A stretch of 64,000 bases of DNA from Chondrus crispus (Eukaryota > Rhodophyta > Florideophyceae > Gigartinales > Gigartinaceae): positions 45,340 through 109,339 of the forward strand of contig NW_005179189.1 of the NCBI RefSeq assembly GCF_000350225.1. The letters run 5' to 3'. How positions within the stretch are numbered: the stretch's first letter is position 1; the number at the start of each line of letters is the position of its first letter. Made by a program: the position numbers and the translations under genes. Of this stretch, positions 34,991 to 46,074 are shown piece after piece. The notes beneath the pieces were generated by a model. The model made no database searches and was not told the DNA's origin. It saw only the letters and a list, made by a program, of their open reading frames with translations.

Positions 34991-36302
34991 CTTGCCTATG
35001 CTAGGAACAGTAAACTAATATTAAATTCATTAATACCCGACGTTTAGCGGTGCGCAAGGTTAATAAAATGAACAGAGTGACTTTCTTCTGTTGATTTGTT
35101 TTGCGGTTCTTAAGTCGGACGCACTTGGGGTTGCAGGTTGGAGGCTCTCAGGGTTGGTGATTGGTTATGCCCTGCCCCCTTTTACTTTCCCCGTCCGAAC
35201 TCCGCGCCTTTTATCGAGATTGTAGTTACCAGTTATAGCAATACAGTACATGCTAGACTACAATACACTATCATTTCATTTAGAACTTCACTCCATACAA
35301 TCGCTCATGGCATTGCTTTCAATCCCCCATCCATTCCTTTAGCATCGATTGGATACTGTACTCCTCTTTTGAAAATTCTTTCTAGGATGGAATGGATATG
35401 CAATGTAATTCTATGCCAACCCTTTAAAGAATGGAGGAGCCGATCCGTTATGGGAAGACATTCGCAGTTTTTTATACAACTTATAACCAGAAAGACATTA
35501 TTACTGTGTTTTATTCCTTACACACCGAGCCTCTGTTAGACATTTACCATTCCTGAAACGGCAAAAGCGCAAATGACGGGGCGATACCCTCCAAAAGTGA
35601 TATGTACGTGGTGCGATTTAAAGATGCCAGGTGTTTTTATAGAGCCACATTACTACAACGTGTGGTGCTGGTAGGTTGAATTTGGACCATACTGTCCTCT
35701 GCATGGGGTGACAATGCCCTTTGTATGGGGCGACGGAAAATATGACCATTACATCATCCCCGACAAACCCATATGTTAGTATATAACCCCATACATCCGT
35801 GTAAATTTGGGCAGAAGCCTAACTGTAGCAAATTCGCCTTAGACAGTCACAGCTTGGTTCATGTCTCCCTGTAGAAGACGCCGCCGCACAGTAGCGGGCT
35901 ACATAATGTGGGGTAACTCCTCTCCGCCCTGGGTTGGGTGAGAGGCGGAGGCTATAGCGAGGGAGCATGCGGCGTGGACGCGACGCGCTAATTGAACCGA
36001 TCGGACGAGCTCGCGAAAAGAGAGTGGCTCACTGGCCGGTTACGCGCAGTCGCCCCGTGGTGCGTGAACGGGAGCGACCAGTAACGGGTTAGAAGCCAGC
36101 GGGCGCGATAGACAACCGAAACGGACGTATATAGGCGCGAAAGGGACGGGGCGAGCTTGCCCCCGTTTACTGGTGGGGACGGGTGCCAGGTCTTAACCCC
36201 GCAGAGGGACGGCTCGGACACTTGTCCCAGTACAGTAGTACAGTACCTGCCGTCTAGTGCGTGCCGGGTACTGTACACAATTAAAAAGCTAGCGCCATAA
36301 AT
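34991..36302. other. no recognised gene
   Basis: Short ORFs only. The 3' part (35900-36240) becomes GC-rich and carries a TATATAGG at about 36127, possibly part of the promoter region of the ORF at 36665. Confidence 0.4.
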
Positions 36303-36515
36303 ACTACTACCGCACGGACACTGCTACTACACGTGTGCACTACTGTACACGCGTGTTGCTTACAGACTACCGCACGGACGACACGTGTGCTAACGCGCAC
36401 ACGTAGCACGCGTGGACTACCGCTCGGACGACACGTGAGCTACTGTACACGTGCGCCCCGCCACGACCGGTTGGTACACGCGCAGTCCCTACACGTGGGC
36501 ACACCTGCCCACGTG
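36303..36515 (+). promoter_or_regulatory. tandem repeat with six CACGTG boxes upstream of the orphan ORF
   Basis: Three imperfect copies of a unit starting CTACCGCACGGAC lie at about 36307, 36367 and 36417. CACGTG occurs at 36330, 36382, 36432, 36448, 36492 and 36510, six times in 186 bp. CACGTG is the E-box/G-box bound by bHLH and bZIP factors. The array ends 150 bp before the ATG at 36665. The regulatory role is inferred from the motif density. Confidence 0.5.
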
Positions 36516-36664
36516 TGCACTGTCACGGCCATCTGTACTGTACACCAACGCGCGGGCCGGTCGTTGTATCACAGACCCCCTTCCTTATCCGTCGCCACAT
36601 CCTCGTGGCGACCCAATTTCCTTCCCAGCGGCCTCTTTCATCTTTTCCTTAACCTGCGCGAGCG

Positions 36665-38419
36665 ATGACCGGACGGAAGCCTCTCCGCGCGTACGACCAT
36701 GCCTCGTGGCTCTTCACCGACCTGACAGTATATAAGTCAGGTATGTCGTCCGATTCAGAGAAGGCGTCTTCTGCTTCCTCCCACGCGAATCCCCCAGAAC
36801 CACCAACTTCCACACAACACTCCCCCACACTTCACCACCACTCCTCCCATTCTTCCCCCGACGACAACATTCCCTTATCCCAGCTCTTCCGCCGACCAAC
36901 CATGGACCATCGCAACACCCCCGCGGACGCGTCTCCGATCGGTGCGCCGTCGAGCCCCGGAAGGGCTCCGGCGTTACCGGGGTCGATTCCCGCGTTTCAA
37001 GCGCGACGCACTCGCCGCGGCGAGACAGAGTCGACCACCCATTTGGCTGAGCCCGCGACGCGCTTGCGGGCTGATGCGTCCGATCCGGTCGCTCCGCCAC
37101 CGATAGAAGAACGACCGACATGGCCCTTGCCGCCGCCCTCCGAGGGCGCGGCTCCAAGAACGGTTGGGGCGGGCCCGGCGTACCCCGCGGTACTGCCCCC
37201 GCCTCCCATGTCGCCGCTGCCTGCCGCGGGCACGGCGTCGCCAAGAGCCGACTTCGGGACTGTGCTCGAGACGCCGGCACCGCGGGCTGTCTTGCCCTCG
37301 CAGCGAACCGAGCGGGGGTCGACGCTATCGCTCGGGCGGGTCCTCACGACCCCCAGCGCGCCGAATTGGTTGAAAAGTGGCGTCAAGTCCGTCCGGTCAC
37401 TGCTGCCCGGGTCCTCGATGAACCACCGGCGGCGGCGAGCGCGGCGACGCGCATCCGGTCGCAAGCCTCTGATGACGGTCGACGAATACGTGCGGCGTCG
37501 CCTGTTGGACTCGGCGCGATTCCAGGCGGTCCCTGCGAGCCGTACCATCGTGACTCCATCCGGGCGCGGTAGCGTGGCGCAGCAGAATCGGGCAGGCGCT
37601 TGGCAGGCCCGATGGCGCCACGTGCCGTGCCGTACGCCCGCTGCGACTGGCAGCGACTTGCTCTACGTCCGGTGCGGTGGCGAGGAGCGGTACCACATCA
37701 CGCTCCTCAACCTATTCGGTTGGTACAGTCGCTACGATGGCGTCGTGCCGGATATCCGCTTGGTGGCCTTCCCGCGGCCCTTCAACCACTGGTACAGCGT
37801 CGCGGACCGTGGACGGTGGGGCGAGGATGCTGCGCGCGAAATTCGGCTGCGCTGGTGCCGTGCGGATAACTTCTTCCACATGTGGCATAACACCGAGTTT
37901 TTCTCGGTGCCCAACGCAGCGCGACGAGGCTTGTATCCAGAGCTTCCTCCGGACTGGCCGGACCTCGAGGCGCCGGAGCACCTTTGCGTGCCGACGCCGA
38001 GTGCGCTGGCCTACGTCGCGGTGCATTGGTCGCCGCGCGGTCGGGCGGAGTCCGCCGAAACGGAACGTACGCGCAAGCTTGTGCGCGCGATCGTCTTGTC
38101 CGAATGGGCGGTGCTCGCGCTGCTCTGCTTCCTTCGAGCCGCTCGCGAGGGGTTACCGTTCTTCAAGAAGTGCCCCGACCCCCGGTTGTCCGCGAGGCGG
38201 GACGAGCCGACCGGTGAGCGCAGCGTGCTTTTCCGCCTTTCGGCGGGGCTAATTGCCCTCATCCGCTCGGTCGGCGTCAAAGAAATCCTCGAGGGCTCTG
38301 CGTACGACGCGGTGCCACTGGCGCGTAGGTCCTACTCTCGTAGAGCGCCTTCTATATCTTCTTCACGCGACAAGATCTTCGTCAGAGACGTCGCATTGAA
38401 CTCCAACACACACAAATAA
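36665..38419 (+). CDS. orphan protein, Pro/Ser-rich N-terminus, Trp/Arg-rich C-terminal region
   Basis: 584 codons in one open frame, GC-rich, the longest uninterrupted ORF in the window. An alternative ATG at 36743 (MSSDSEKASSAS) follows a TATATAAG at 36729, which encodes VYK if the upstream ATG is used; I cannot decide between them. Residues 30-250 are low complexity (Pro, Ser, Ala) and probably disordered. A basic patch (RRRRARRRASGRK) lies near 255-268. The remainder is ordered, with many aromatic residues (RYHITLLNLFGWYSRYDG, NFFHMWHNTEFF). No signal peptide, transmembrane segment or named motif. It could be a lineage-specific nuclear protein or the structural ORF of an unknown element. 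Confidence 0.55.
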   Translation: MTGRKPLRAYDHASWLFTDLTVYKSGMSSDSEKASSASSHANPPEPPTSTQHSPTLHHHSSHSSPDDNIPLSQLFRRPTMDHRNTPADASPIGAPSSPGRAPALPGSIPAFQARRTRRGETESTTHLAEPATRLRADASDPVAPPPIEERPTWPLPPPSEGAAPRTVGAGPAYPAVLPPPPMSPLPAAGTASPRADFGTVLETPAPRAVLPSQRTERGSTLSLGRVLTTPSAPNWLKSGVKSVRSLLPGSSMNHRRRRARRRASGRKPLMTVDEYVRRRLLDSARFQAVPASRTIVTPSGRGSVAQQNRAGAWQARWRHVPCRTPAATGSDLLYVRCGGEERYHITLLNLFGWYSRYDGVVPDIRLVAFPRPFNHWYSVADRGRWGEDAAREIRLRWCRADNFFHMWHNTEFFSVPNAARRGLYPELPPDWPDLEAPEHLCVPTPSALAYVAVHWSPRGRAESAETERTRKLVRAIVLSEWAVLALLCFLRAAREGLPFFKKCPDPRLSARRDEPTGERSVLFRLSAGLIALIRSVGVKEILEGSAYDAVPLARRSYSRRAPSISSSRDKIFVRDVALNSNTHK

Positions 38420-38585
38420 CAGTAGCAGCGCCACACCGAAATGTTGCCAGAAGGCCAAAAACACCAACACCGACCGCTCGCAACTAGAGCCCCATGGAAC
38501 GAACGAAAATGAGAAAGTAGCAGAGCTACACCAATGTGTTTCCCGATGGCCAAGACATCTTCACCGACCCGGTCGCAGCCGTGCG
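38415..38585. repeat. imperfect tandem duplication after the orphan ORF
   Basis: The segment AGTAGCAGCGCCACACC at about 38421 is followed about 95 bp later by AGTAGCAGAGCTACACC, and both continue with similar GGCCAA and ACCGACC stretches. Two diverged copies. Confidence 0.5.
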
Positions 38586-41185
38586 ACGATGGAACCCACA
38601 CAAAGAATCACCACCGTTGTAGCTACACACACGTCCAACGCTTGAGTCATCACAATGCGGATTGAAACCAAACAAACCGACACTAACGTCAACTAAAACA
38701 AGCAAATTCAACGATACGAGAAAACGGAGATTCATAGAGAACGGGGGACCTCCGAGCGCTAAAAGATATCGTGAATTGTCTTAGAAGGCAATGTATGGTG
38801 AAAGACAGACTTTGACCAAGGCAAATTCAAGTCCGGCACCTCGGGTACCTTACTGACTTGTAGGTCTGAAGGCTTGGGAATATGCCACCCGCCGGAGCCA
38901 TTAAAGCGACTCTTGGCCCTTGATACAAAAGCTGACGTATATTTCACCTAATTAATGGTAACTGTCTACAGTTGAAATAATTGAAATAATACTGCGCAAT
39001 AAATCACGCTGGTTCCCCAACCTTCACCTTGTACTGCAGCGCATTGCACTCCAGTACTAGCAAGCATTGCATTCTTGAAACCGCTAATCATCTTCTTTGC
39101 GTTGAATCATGCATGATAACATAGCTGCAGACGATTAGCCTTGGCGGAAACCGCGTTTATGCAACCGAACCGTTTATTTGATTTATTTTATTTCCAGAGT
39201 CGCAGAAAGTCCATGTTGTTCGTGGAAGCAATAGAAGCTTATAGGTTGTTGAGATTATGCTGCCGGGTATTTATAGAATTTCATTCTTGTGTGGTAATCA
39301 TGTGTTCTTACGACCAATACAAATGGGTCCGTAAGATCTTTAGATGTTCAGTGCGTACAGGAAACGCTTCAAGAGACCACTTGTATGTCAGGATGATATA
39401 ATCACCATTGCGAATAACGATTTTGTAAATGCCAGGGCAGAATTTCCGGGTCAAACAAGACATATTTATGCCGAAATGAAGGCCATGGCAAGCATTCGAA
39501 AATACAGATAACGTGGACGAAAGTGATGTTCATTATTTTAATGTTCGTTTTCAACCTGTCGGTTGTTCCGACACGTTAATTATCAATAAAAATGACGCAT
39601 TGACTGTAGTTAATGTCATTTTACTGAAGCAGTTCGCGTTAACTCGATGTCCTCTACTGTACTACACTATTCAAATCGCTATTCGGAAGATCCGAAAGTG
39701 ATCTTTATTTCTGCTTCCTGGAACTACAACAAGTTGCATAAGTCATTTCTAGTTTTCGTTTTTTGTGTGACTACGTTCAGAAAACGTTTGGGTCATTGAT
39801 GGTCTGACGATATCGGTGAGTGGAGTTTCGGCTCTTTCAGGGAGCTCTGGAGCTCTACCTGACCTGAAATTTAGACCATGTTAGGTTGGGCACCACGCAG
39901 TTCACAAATGATTGGACAGTTGAGAGTGTACGCCTGACAGCATTCCGCAATTATCTGGAGAGAAATTGTTTAGTCATGTTGCAAATTTCTGCATCCAATT
40001 TTTAACTCATATTCTCCAGATACGATTTGCGCCGTGGCAATTGTGAGTAAATTAGTGGGGGTTAGAAGAACTCAAGGCGATCCTCATACACTACACGACT
40101 CTATCGCCATGGATAGCGGTAGACAGAACGACAACACTCAAAATGCAATCAAGGGAAGAGATATGCACTCAGAGCACCCTTCGACCGGATGGAGACAGAT
40201 TTACTCATTTGCGCAAATAGAGATGCGAGTAGAATTGCGCCACTTGGAAAAATTTTTAAGAACCCGCGCCAATTCTATTGACTTGGCGCGAGCAATGTTC
40301 TCTGTGCACAGGAACACACTGTTTTCTGTGCACAGGGAACACCTCCAACACCCCCATCCCAAGCTGAATTTACCCGCCACTGCAACCCTCCTGCATTCTT
40401 CCTGACGCCTTCCCTTCTCTCTTCCCTCCTCCTCTCCTCCCTGCCCTTCCTCCAGGGCATGATGGTGTCATGTGATGCTTGAGGAGATGGGAACCGGAGA
40501 CATCCCCCACAGTATATCCGTACAGCACCATCACTACCATCCCTCGTACTGGGTGACCCTCACGGCTGCCGAAAGACCCAATCACTGCACAACACGTTTG
40601 AATTTGCCCTCTAACGGGTAGTCTTGCGCCTAGAATCGTTATCTCCAAACGCTAAATTTCTCATATTTAACCTCGAAATATAACTAAACTAGTAGGGGTG
40701 CTCTCACCGTTGCGTTATTCTCCCTCGCTAAGAGACGTCAGCAGATTACGTCCTCCATCACTTTTTCTACTAGATTTCAATCATTTTTATGTGGAAGATT
40801 GCCGAACAACAAGCAGCGATGAACAGTTTTCTATCACGAAGACATCGGATAGGCCTTTCCCTAATCACTTTTAACGTCACTACTTTTAGTGATTTTGAAT
40901 GCATTCTATACTTCTGATTCAATAAAGTGAACCTCACAAGGATGGTATACGGTATTTTGTGGCGGAACGCACAGAGTTATTGAGATGGTTCCCGCTATAA
41001 TCTCTCGCCCAATTCTTGCAACGGGCATCATGCTGCGAAGACTTTCGACACTGTTAAGATGAAAAGAACTGGAGCATTACTTTGGTAAGCATGCTGTTCA
41101 ACTATCAAAGACCTTTTGGGAGGCAATGAAACACTTTCTTCACGCCAGAATAGGCTTGATACCAGAAGAAAAAGCAGCAGGGGTT
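38586..41185. other. no recognised gene
   Basis: AT-rich, short ORFs only. At 40297-40345 two near-identical 25-bp segments containing TCTGTGCACAGG stand side by side. No LTR or RNA gene seen. Confidence 0.5.
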
Positions 41186-41295
41186 NNNNNNNNNNNNNNN
41201 NNNNNNNNNNNNNNNNNNNNNNNNNNNNNNNNNNNNNNNNNNNNNNNNNNNNNNNNNNNNNNNNNNNNNNNNNNNNNNNNNNNNNNNNNNNNNNN
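41186..41295. other. assembly gap (110 N)
   Basis: Run of undetermined bases. The true length is unknown. A perfect hairpin lies only 42 bp downstream. Confidence 1.
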
Positions 41296-41336
41296 GACAG
41301 ACCTCTCATGAGTATTCACCGTTCGACTGATTGTGA

Positions 41337-41382
41337 GGCGGAAATGGTCGCGTATAATTGGTTATACGCGACCATTTCCGCC
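41337..41382. repeat. perfect 21-bp inverted repeat with 4-nt loop
   Basis: GGCGGAAATGGTCGCGTATA plus one A on the left (41337-41357) is perfectly complementary to 41362-41382, with TTGG between them. Confidence 0.97.
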
Positions 41383-41555
41383 AACAAAAACGAGAGCATG
41401 GTTTAAATATTGAGGTCGTGACCCGTCCTGGTGGCCTCAGTCATCTTGCATACGGACCAATGGGACGTAGAAAACCCGTTTGGATTCTCTATGTCAGAAG
41501 CGGTCTCGAAGGGCAGCTATCTAATCTTTTGGCTATGGAAAGAAGAAGGTATTTG

Positions 41556-41878
41556 TAGTAGAACACGAAACGAGGTCACATGCCAAGACAAAGGTCGTTC
41601 GTGGGGGCGTGTACCAGGTAGCTACGGGGAAGTGGTAGAGGCTTTCGGGGGACTGTAAAACCTGGGTGTGCTCGCGAACTTCCGAAACTGGAAGCGAACG
41701 ACGCGGTGCTCTCGACCTAGCGGGGCTAACACACGGCCAGCGAACCGTGCGCGCGAGAGGGGAGACAACATGCGACGTGGACACGAGAGTCCCAGGGCGC
41801 GAGCGAGGAGAACGAGAGAACGTGAACGAGAAAGGGTTAGTCGAATGTACGGCCAAAAACTAGATTGTGCGGTCTGAC
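41556..41878 (-). repeat. candidate 3' LTR of copia element
   Basis: 323 bp bounded by TG..CA, directly after the RNase H end. GC-rich with purine runs. It is supported by position and by the shared TGTCAGACC start on minus at 44891 only. Confidence 0.45.
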
Positions 41879-42498
41879 AGTCCCAGGGTTTGCCATTGGA
41901 GGTTTTGGGTCGACGATGCTGAGCTTGTTGAAGAAGTTTTGCGTGCGTTGGGGTTTGAGGGGTTTGGAGAAGTAGCCGGCTAGGTTGTCCTCAGATGGTA
42001 TGTGTTGGATCTGGACGGTTATTCTTTGGATGTTGTTTTGTATGAGGTGGTAATGATGTCGATGAATTTTCGGCGTTTGGTGGGAGCCGAGTTTTGTGCA
42101 ACAAGGATTTTTGCTTTGTTGCCGAAGAAGAGAAGTGTAGGTTCCGTTTCGGGCGTTTGAGCGTCGGAGAGGAGGCGGCGGAGCCAATGTGCTTGTTCGG
42201 TTTCCGCTGTGGCTGCTAAGTATTCGGCTTCGCATGTGGAGTCTGCTAGGACGGACTGGCGGGCCGATGTCCAACTGATGGGTACAGCTTGGAACATATG
42301 CACAAAGCCGAATCTGGATCTTCGTGCGTGATCGTTTGCAAAGTCCGAATCACTGTATGCGCAGAGGTTGGGACAGGCGTTTCCGGTGGTTGCTTTGAAT
42401 AGGATACCGTGGTTTTCTGTGCCTCTGAGGTAGTGTAAGAGCCAGTGGAGGTGATTTTTGTGTGGGCGTGCCGGTTTGTGCATGACTGAGGTAAGCAT
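41879..42498 (-). pseudogene. copia RNase H
   Basis: The minus strand reads YLRGTENHGILFKA, YSDSDFANDHARR, SWTSARQSVLADSTCEAEYLAA (in two pieces) and EQAHWLRRLLSD, the copia-type RNase H with its Asp and Glu residues. A frame change near 42030-42060 leads into HIPSEDNLAGYFSKPL and the native C-terminus before the LTR. Confidence 0.88.
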
Positions 42499-43291
42499 AT
42501 TGACAGCTGGATGTATGTCGGGTCTGGTGCTGTCAGCTAGGTATCCGAGATCGCCGATGGTTTGTCGAAAGAGAAATAATTGGCGTTGGTCTAGAAGTGG
42601 ATCCTCTTGTGCCGAAGTGAATGCGGGTTCGGGGAGAGCGGTGTGGGTTTCGGTTTGAGGAGAGCATGCACGTTTTAGTGAGTATGGTTCTGGCTACTGT
42701 TGGTTGGTATATGTGTGTGGGGCCATCGTTAAGGCGCTGTGTATGCCATTTGAGGTATTTGGCTGGGAACCCAAGACGTTTGATTTTGTATTTTTCTGTT
42801 AGCGTACCGTGGAGTTCGTCTTGCAGCACTTGGGAGAATGCAACAGAAAGGAAATTGTCCATGTTGATGGCGACGAGAAAGAGGCCTCGTTTGGATCTTT
42901 TGTTGAAGAGGTAGGGGTCGGCCTGAGTCGGTTTGGATCCGTGGGAGGTGAGGTGTTTCAAAAGGGCACTGTGATAAGTGCGTGCTGCCTGTGGTGTGCC
43001 ATATATATTGTACGTTGGGAGTCCCGCTTTGCATGGATGTTTGAAGGTCCCGTCGATTCTGGAGTGTTGTTTGATGTCAACCAGTTTGGTTTTAGGAAAG
43101 TTTTCGTGGCGATAGGCCGAGCTAATGTGCGTTTGTTCCAGTGACCATTGTAGCGAGGCTGCAATGGCGAGAAGTAGCCGTACTGTGGTCTTGTGTGCCA
43201 TATAGGTGGTCACTTGTTTTGGATCGTAGTTTCTCCCTGGGGTCATGCAGACGCCTCTGGCTGCGCATCGCGCTTCGTGTGTACCGTGCAT
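42499..43291 (-). pseudogene. copia reverse transcriptase, degraded
   Basis: The minus strand reads DPKQVTTYMAHKTTVRLLLA, QTHISSAYRHENFPKTK, YNIYGTPQAARTYHSALLKH and KPTQADPYLF. The catalytic YVDD position reads INMDNFLS, so the second catalytic Asp is replaced by Asn. C-terminal thumb blocks are scrambled by a frame change near 42650. The N-terminal RT blocks before the ARGVCMTPG motif are missing, joined instead to integrase sequence. Confidence 0.88.
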
Positions 43292-43760
43292 TGTCGGTGC
43301 GGTATATCCCGCGGAGACGGTTGCGCTGTTTCAGCAGAGCAAAGAATTGAGGCATGAAGATGCCTGCATCGCGCCTTGATTTGAGGAAATATAGCATGAC
43401 GTATCTGGAGGCGGCGTCGATGTACTTGAGGAAGTGGAAGTTGCCGTGGTTGGATCGGGGGTTGATCGGGCCGCATGTATTGGAGCTGAGATATTCGCCT
43501 GTATCGTAGTGGTGTTGAGTGTGTGAATGGCGTGCCGGTCGTTGTTTCGCATATGCCAAAGCTGAGCATGACAGTCGGGTGTTTGATGATACGAGCGCTG
43601 ATGGAAGGCCGTGTATCGTTCTGGTTTTGGCGATATTTTGGATGGTGCGAAGGGGGGCATGGTTGAGCTTTAGATGGCAATGTTGTATTATTTGGTTGGT
43701 GGCCTTGCAGGGATCGGGGGTATGTGCGGTGCAGGCGTCGACCGTAGGGGAGTTGGTGTA
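43292..43760 (-). pseudogene. copia GAG-pre-integrase and integrase N-terminal half
   Basis: The minus strand reads HLKLNHAPLRTIQNIA (the GAG-pre-integrase zinc-binding start), CSALAYAKQRPARHS, then TCGPINPRSNHGNFHFLKYI and DAASRYVMLYFLKSR, the integrase core around the first Asp, and RGIYRTDNA around the second Asp. The sequence then jumps to RT, so the third catalytic residue and the rest of the integrase are deleted. Confidence 0.82.
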
Positions 43761-43959
43761 TTAGATCTCGTTTTTGGGGTGGCAGGGGGCGGGCCCTTGA
43801 TTGCAATGAGGTGTGGGGTGGTGGAGTTGGGCAGGTTGTGTCCTGACTGTGGTGAAGGTGTGTTATGCGTGAGTGGCGGTTGTACCACTGTGGGGCTTGG
43901 GTTATATTCCCACTGACATGTGAGCCTCCTACCTTGCCGTGCATATTACAGGGTCGAGG

Positions 43960-44539
43960 TAATGTTTATTGTCTGTGTAAGTCCAAACAGTTGAGCTTGT
44001 GCACGAAGTCTTTTGTGTCTCTTGGATCTAGAGAGATGAGCAGGCGGCCGATGCTGGCAGTGGCTGGGTTGAATTTCAGTCCGTCGATGAGGAACTCGAC
44101 GTTTGTTTTGGGGTCTGAGATCTCCAGGAACCGAGCTGCTATCATCCTCGTCCGGGTCTGTTCGTGAGCTTCGGTGTACTGTGCGAACGTCATATCTGGG
44201 ATATAGTGTGTCTACTCTGCGAGTTGCTTCAGATACTTGTCATCTGAAGCAGTGGTGGTATCCATGTGAGAGGTGGCAGCCTGGATCAGATCGTAGGGAG
44301 TGGGATAGCTGGTTATAGTCAGGAGGAAGTTGGCTATTTGGGGGTATGGACGTGATTAGTTTTCCGGGTAGGTGGATATTGGGTTTGTGGAACGTTTCTA
44401 GTTCAGTCATGTCCTGTGGGGGAATGGGGTTGCTTATGATGTGTTCTATATCGTTGATAGCGTGTGACGCTCTGGTTGCGCCAACTAAATGTCCATAGTT
44501 GGTGGGATCGAAGCGTGGTATGTCCAGACGTTCGTCCAT
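43960..44539 (-). pseudogene. copia gag
   Basis: The ATG at 44537-44539 begins MDERLDIPRFDPTNYG, typical of a copia gag start. A second frame at 43966-44193 reads FLEISDPKTNVEFLIDGLKF and ARFLEIS. A stop and a frameshift near 44210-44240 separate them; the inverted repeat TGCTTCAGAT / ATCTGAAGCA (44225-44251) sits exactly there. A weak Cys/His run follows near 43930. No intact Gag can be made. Confidence 0.65.
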
Positions 44540-44894
44540 GGTGCTGAGGTTGTTGTGTGTGTTGATGCGTTGTGGTGTGGTTGTTTTGCTTGGCTTGTTG
44601 TTTGTTGTGCGTTTGTCGTGTTGTTTGTCAAAGTTGTGTGATCTGTTTGTCGTGCGTATTTGAGGGGATGAGTGGGGTTAAGCCTTGGGTTAGTCCGCGC
44701 TGGGAGAGATGGGTTTGTTATTGTCGTGATGGGGTGTGTTGTTGATGTCGGGTGAGGGTGTTGATTTATGGAAGGTATCGAAAGTGCCCATAAACTGTGT
44801 GAATCAAAGACCGATGACTCCTCGTTTACTCGTCGTCGCTCGTAGGTTAAGTCTGTTCTCTGAGGGACAGACTGTCCTGTGTGGTCTGACAACA

Positions 44895-45035
44895 GTGATA
44901 ACGTTTTGAGGTCAAAAAGGCGTCTGTTTTAGGCATTCTAAATATGGCTGGGAACGACGTGCAGAGCTAACGAAACTTCACCCTTCTGCAACGCAGAAGT
45001 GAACTGCGGCGGCGGGAGTATGTCCTTCCTCAGGG
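44895..45035 (+). repeat. fragment of the foldback-family repeat
   Basis: AACGTTTTGAGGTCAAAAAG, GGCATTCTAAATATGGCTGG, GACGTGCAGA and CAACGCAGAAGTGAACTGCG match 26775-26895 in the same orientation and order. It lies directly outside the copia element. Confidence 0.75.
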
Positions 45036-45120
45036 ATCCGGGAAAACTCCATATTTGGCAATACAAGTTCCAAACAAACGATACTCTACCGCAACGTATT
45101 TCTAAAAATGTTGAGCTCTT

Positions 45121-45743
45121 TTATACTTCAGTAAACTCCTCAGTATCAGCCACTACACCGTACTCATCCACTGTCGCAGCTTTTAGGTCGACGTACAGCA
45201 TTTTGGTCCCACCTCCCTCCTTGAAAGATAGGTTGCTTTTCGAAACTACCTGCGTGATTACCTCGAACGGTGAAGATATCCTCGTAATAGACTCCACAGC
45301 ATCAGAACTCCTCTTCCGGAGTTCGCTTAAAGCTGACTCGAATCTTATAACTGAGGGATGGTAGGGCATAAACCCACTGCTCAGATTAGATAGTTTCCAA
45401 CGTTGCATAATTAAAACATCTACAAGAGACTTCGGCCATCGTACAGCAAGTTGTAAAAATGCAATCCATCTACCACTGTAATAGTAAAATCACCAGAGCC
45501 GACTCCAGATAGCAAGATAATCGCCACGCACAGACGCTTAGTCAATGTAGATCGTTCAATCCACCTAGAGATCATGAACAATGGCTTAAATGCTATTTCT
45601 CCCGCAGTCAGCTCCGCGCCAGAGCCAGTATCCACTTCTTCCTCTTCACCCTCCTCATCGTCATCCACAAATACGGCCGACGCCCGTCGTTTACAGGCAG
45701 AACCAGGCCCCTCTGTGGCACTACAACGTCGGTCAAGGGCCAC
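45121..45743 (-). other. possible exons of an unidentified gene
   Basis: Two adjacent open stretches on minus. The upstream one (45420-45743) has no ATG; it reads SACKRRASAVFVDDDEEGEE, an acidic run, and a hydrophobic segment (LCVAIILLSGVGSG). The downstream one (45121-45408) reads VIRFESALSELRKRSSDAV and YVDLKAATVDEYGVV and ends at a TGA. They are one frame apart and could be joined by an intron or separated by a frameshift. They may be cargo of the neighbouring Harbinger-type transposon or a host gene piece. No family recognised. Confidence 0.3.
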
Positions 45744-46074
45744 ACTGTCGCGAGATTCATCTACCTTAACGCCTTTACAATGCAGAAAAATTAGTTTGAC
45801 AAATGAAAGTTAAACATATCAATCATAAATCACATGTAAACATAGTGTTTACGCCACTAAGTTTCAGATTTGATTTTGACGGATTTCATGAATGCATGTA
45901 CACGTTTAGGAAACGTTTCTGAATTCGGGCAATAGAGTTTGAAAACAATGCCGAAATGCCGGGTGTTTGTGAAGTGACTTCAGAAATGAATTGCGCCAAA
46001 TCTGGGAATGCTGCGAGCTGTTGTTTGAACAAAACATGTTCAGCAGCCAAGGAATCGACAGGCACATCACCGTC

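Larger units (their letters stand above)
41556..44891 (-). mobile_element. Ty1/copia retrotransposon, deletion derivative
   Basis: The minus strand carries gag, GAG-pre-integrase, the first part of integrase, RT and RNase H in copia order. A candidate 3' LTR is 41556-41878 (TGTAGTAGAAC to GTCTGACA on plus). The 5' side begins with the same TGTCAGACCxCACA motif on minus at 44891, but similarity fades afterwards, so the 5' LTR is truncated or very diverged. The second half of integrase and the start of RT are missing. With 3.3 kb it is well below the usual 4.5-5.5 kb, and many frameshifts are present. Confidence 0.85.

Noticed and set aside
36997..37696. Minus-strand ORFs opposite the orphan ORF
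   Set aside because: Arg/Gly/Ala-rich shadows caused by high GC; the plus frame is far longer.
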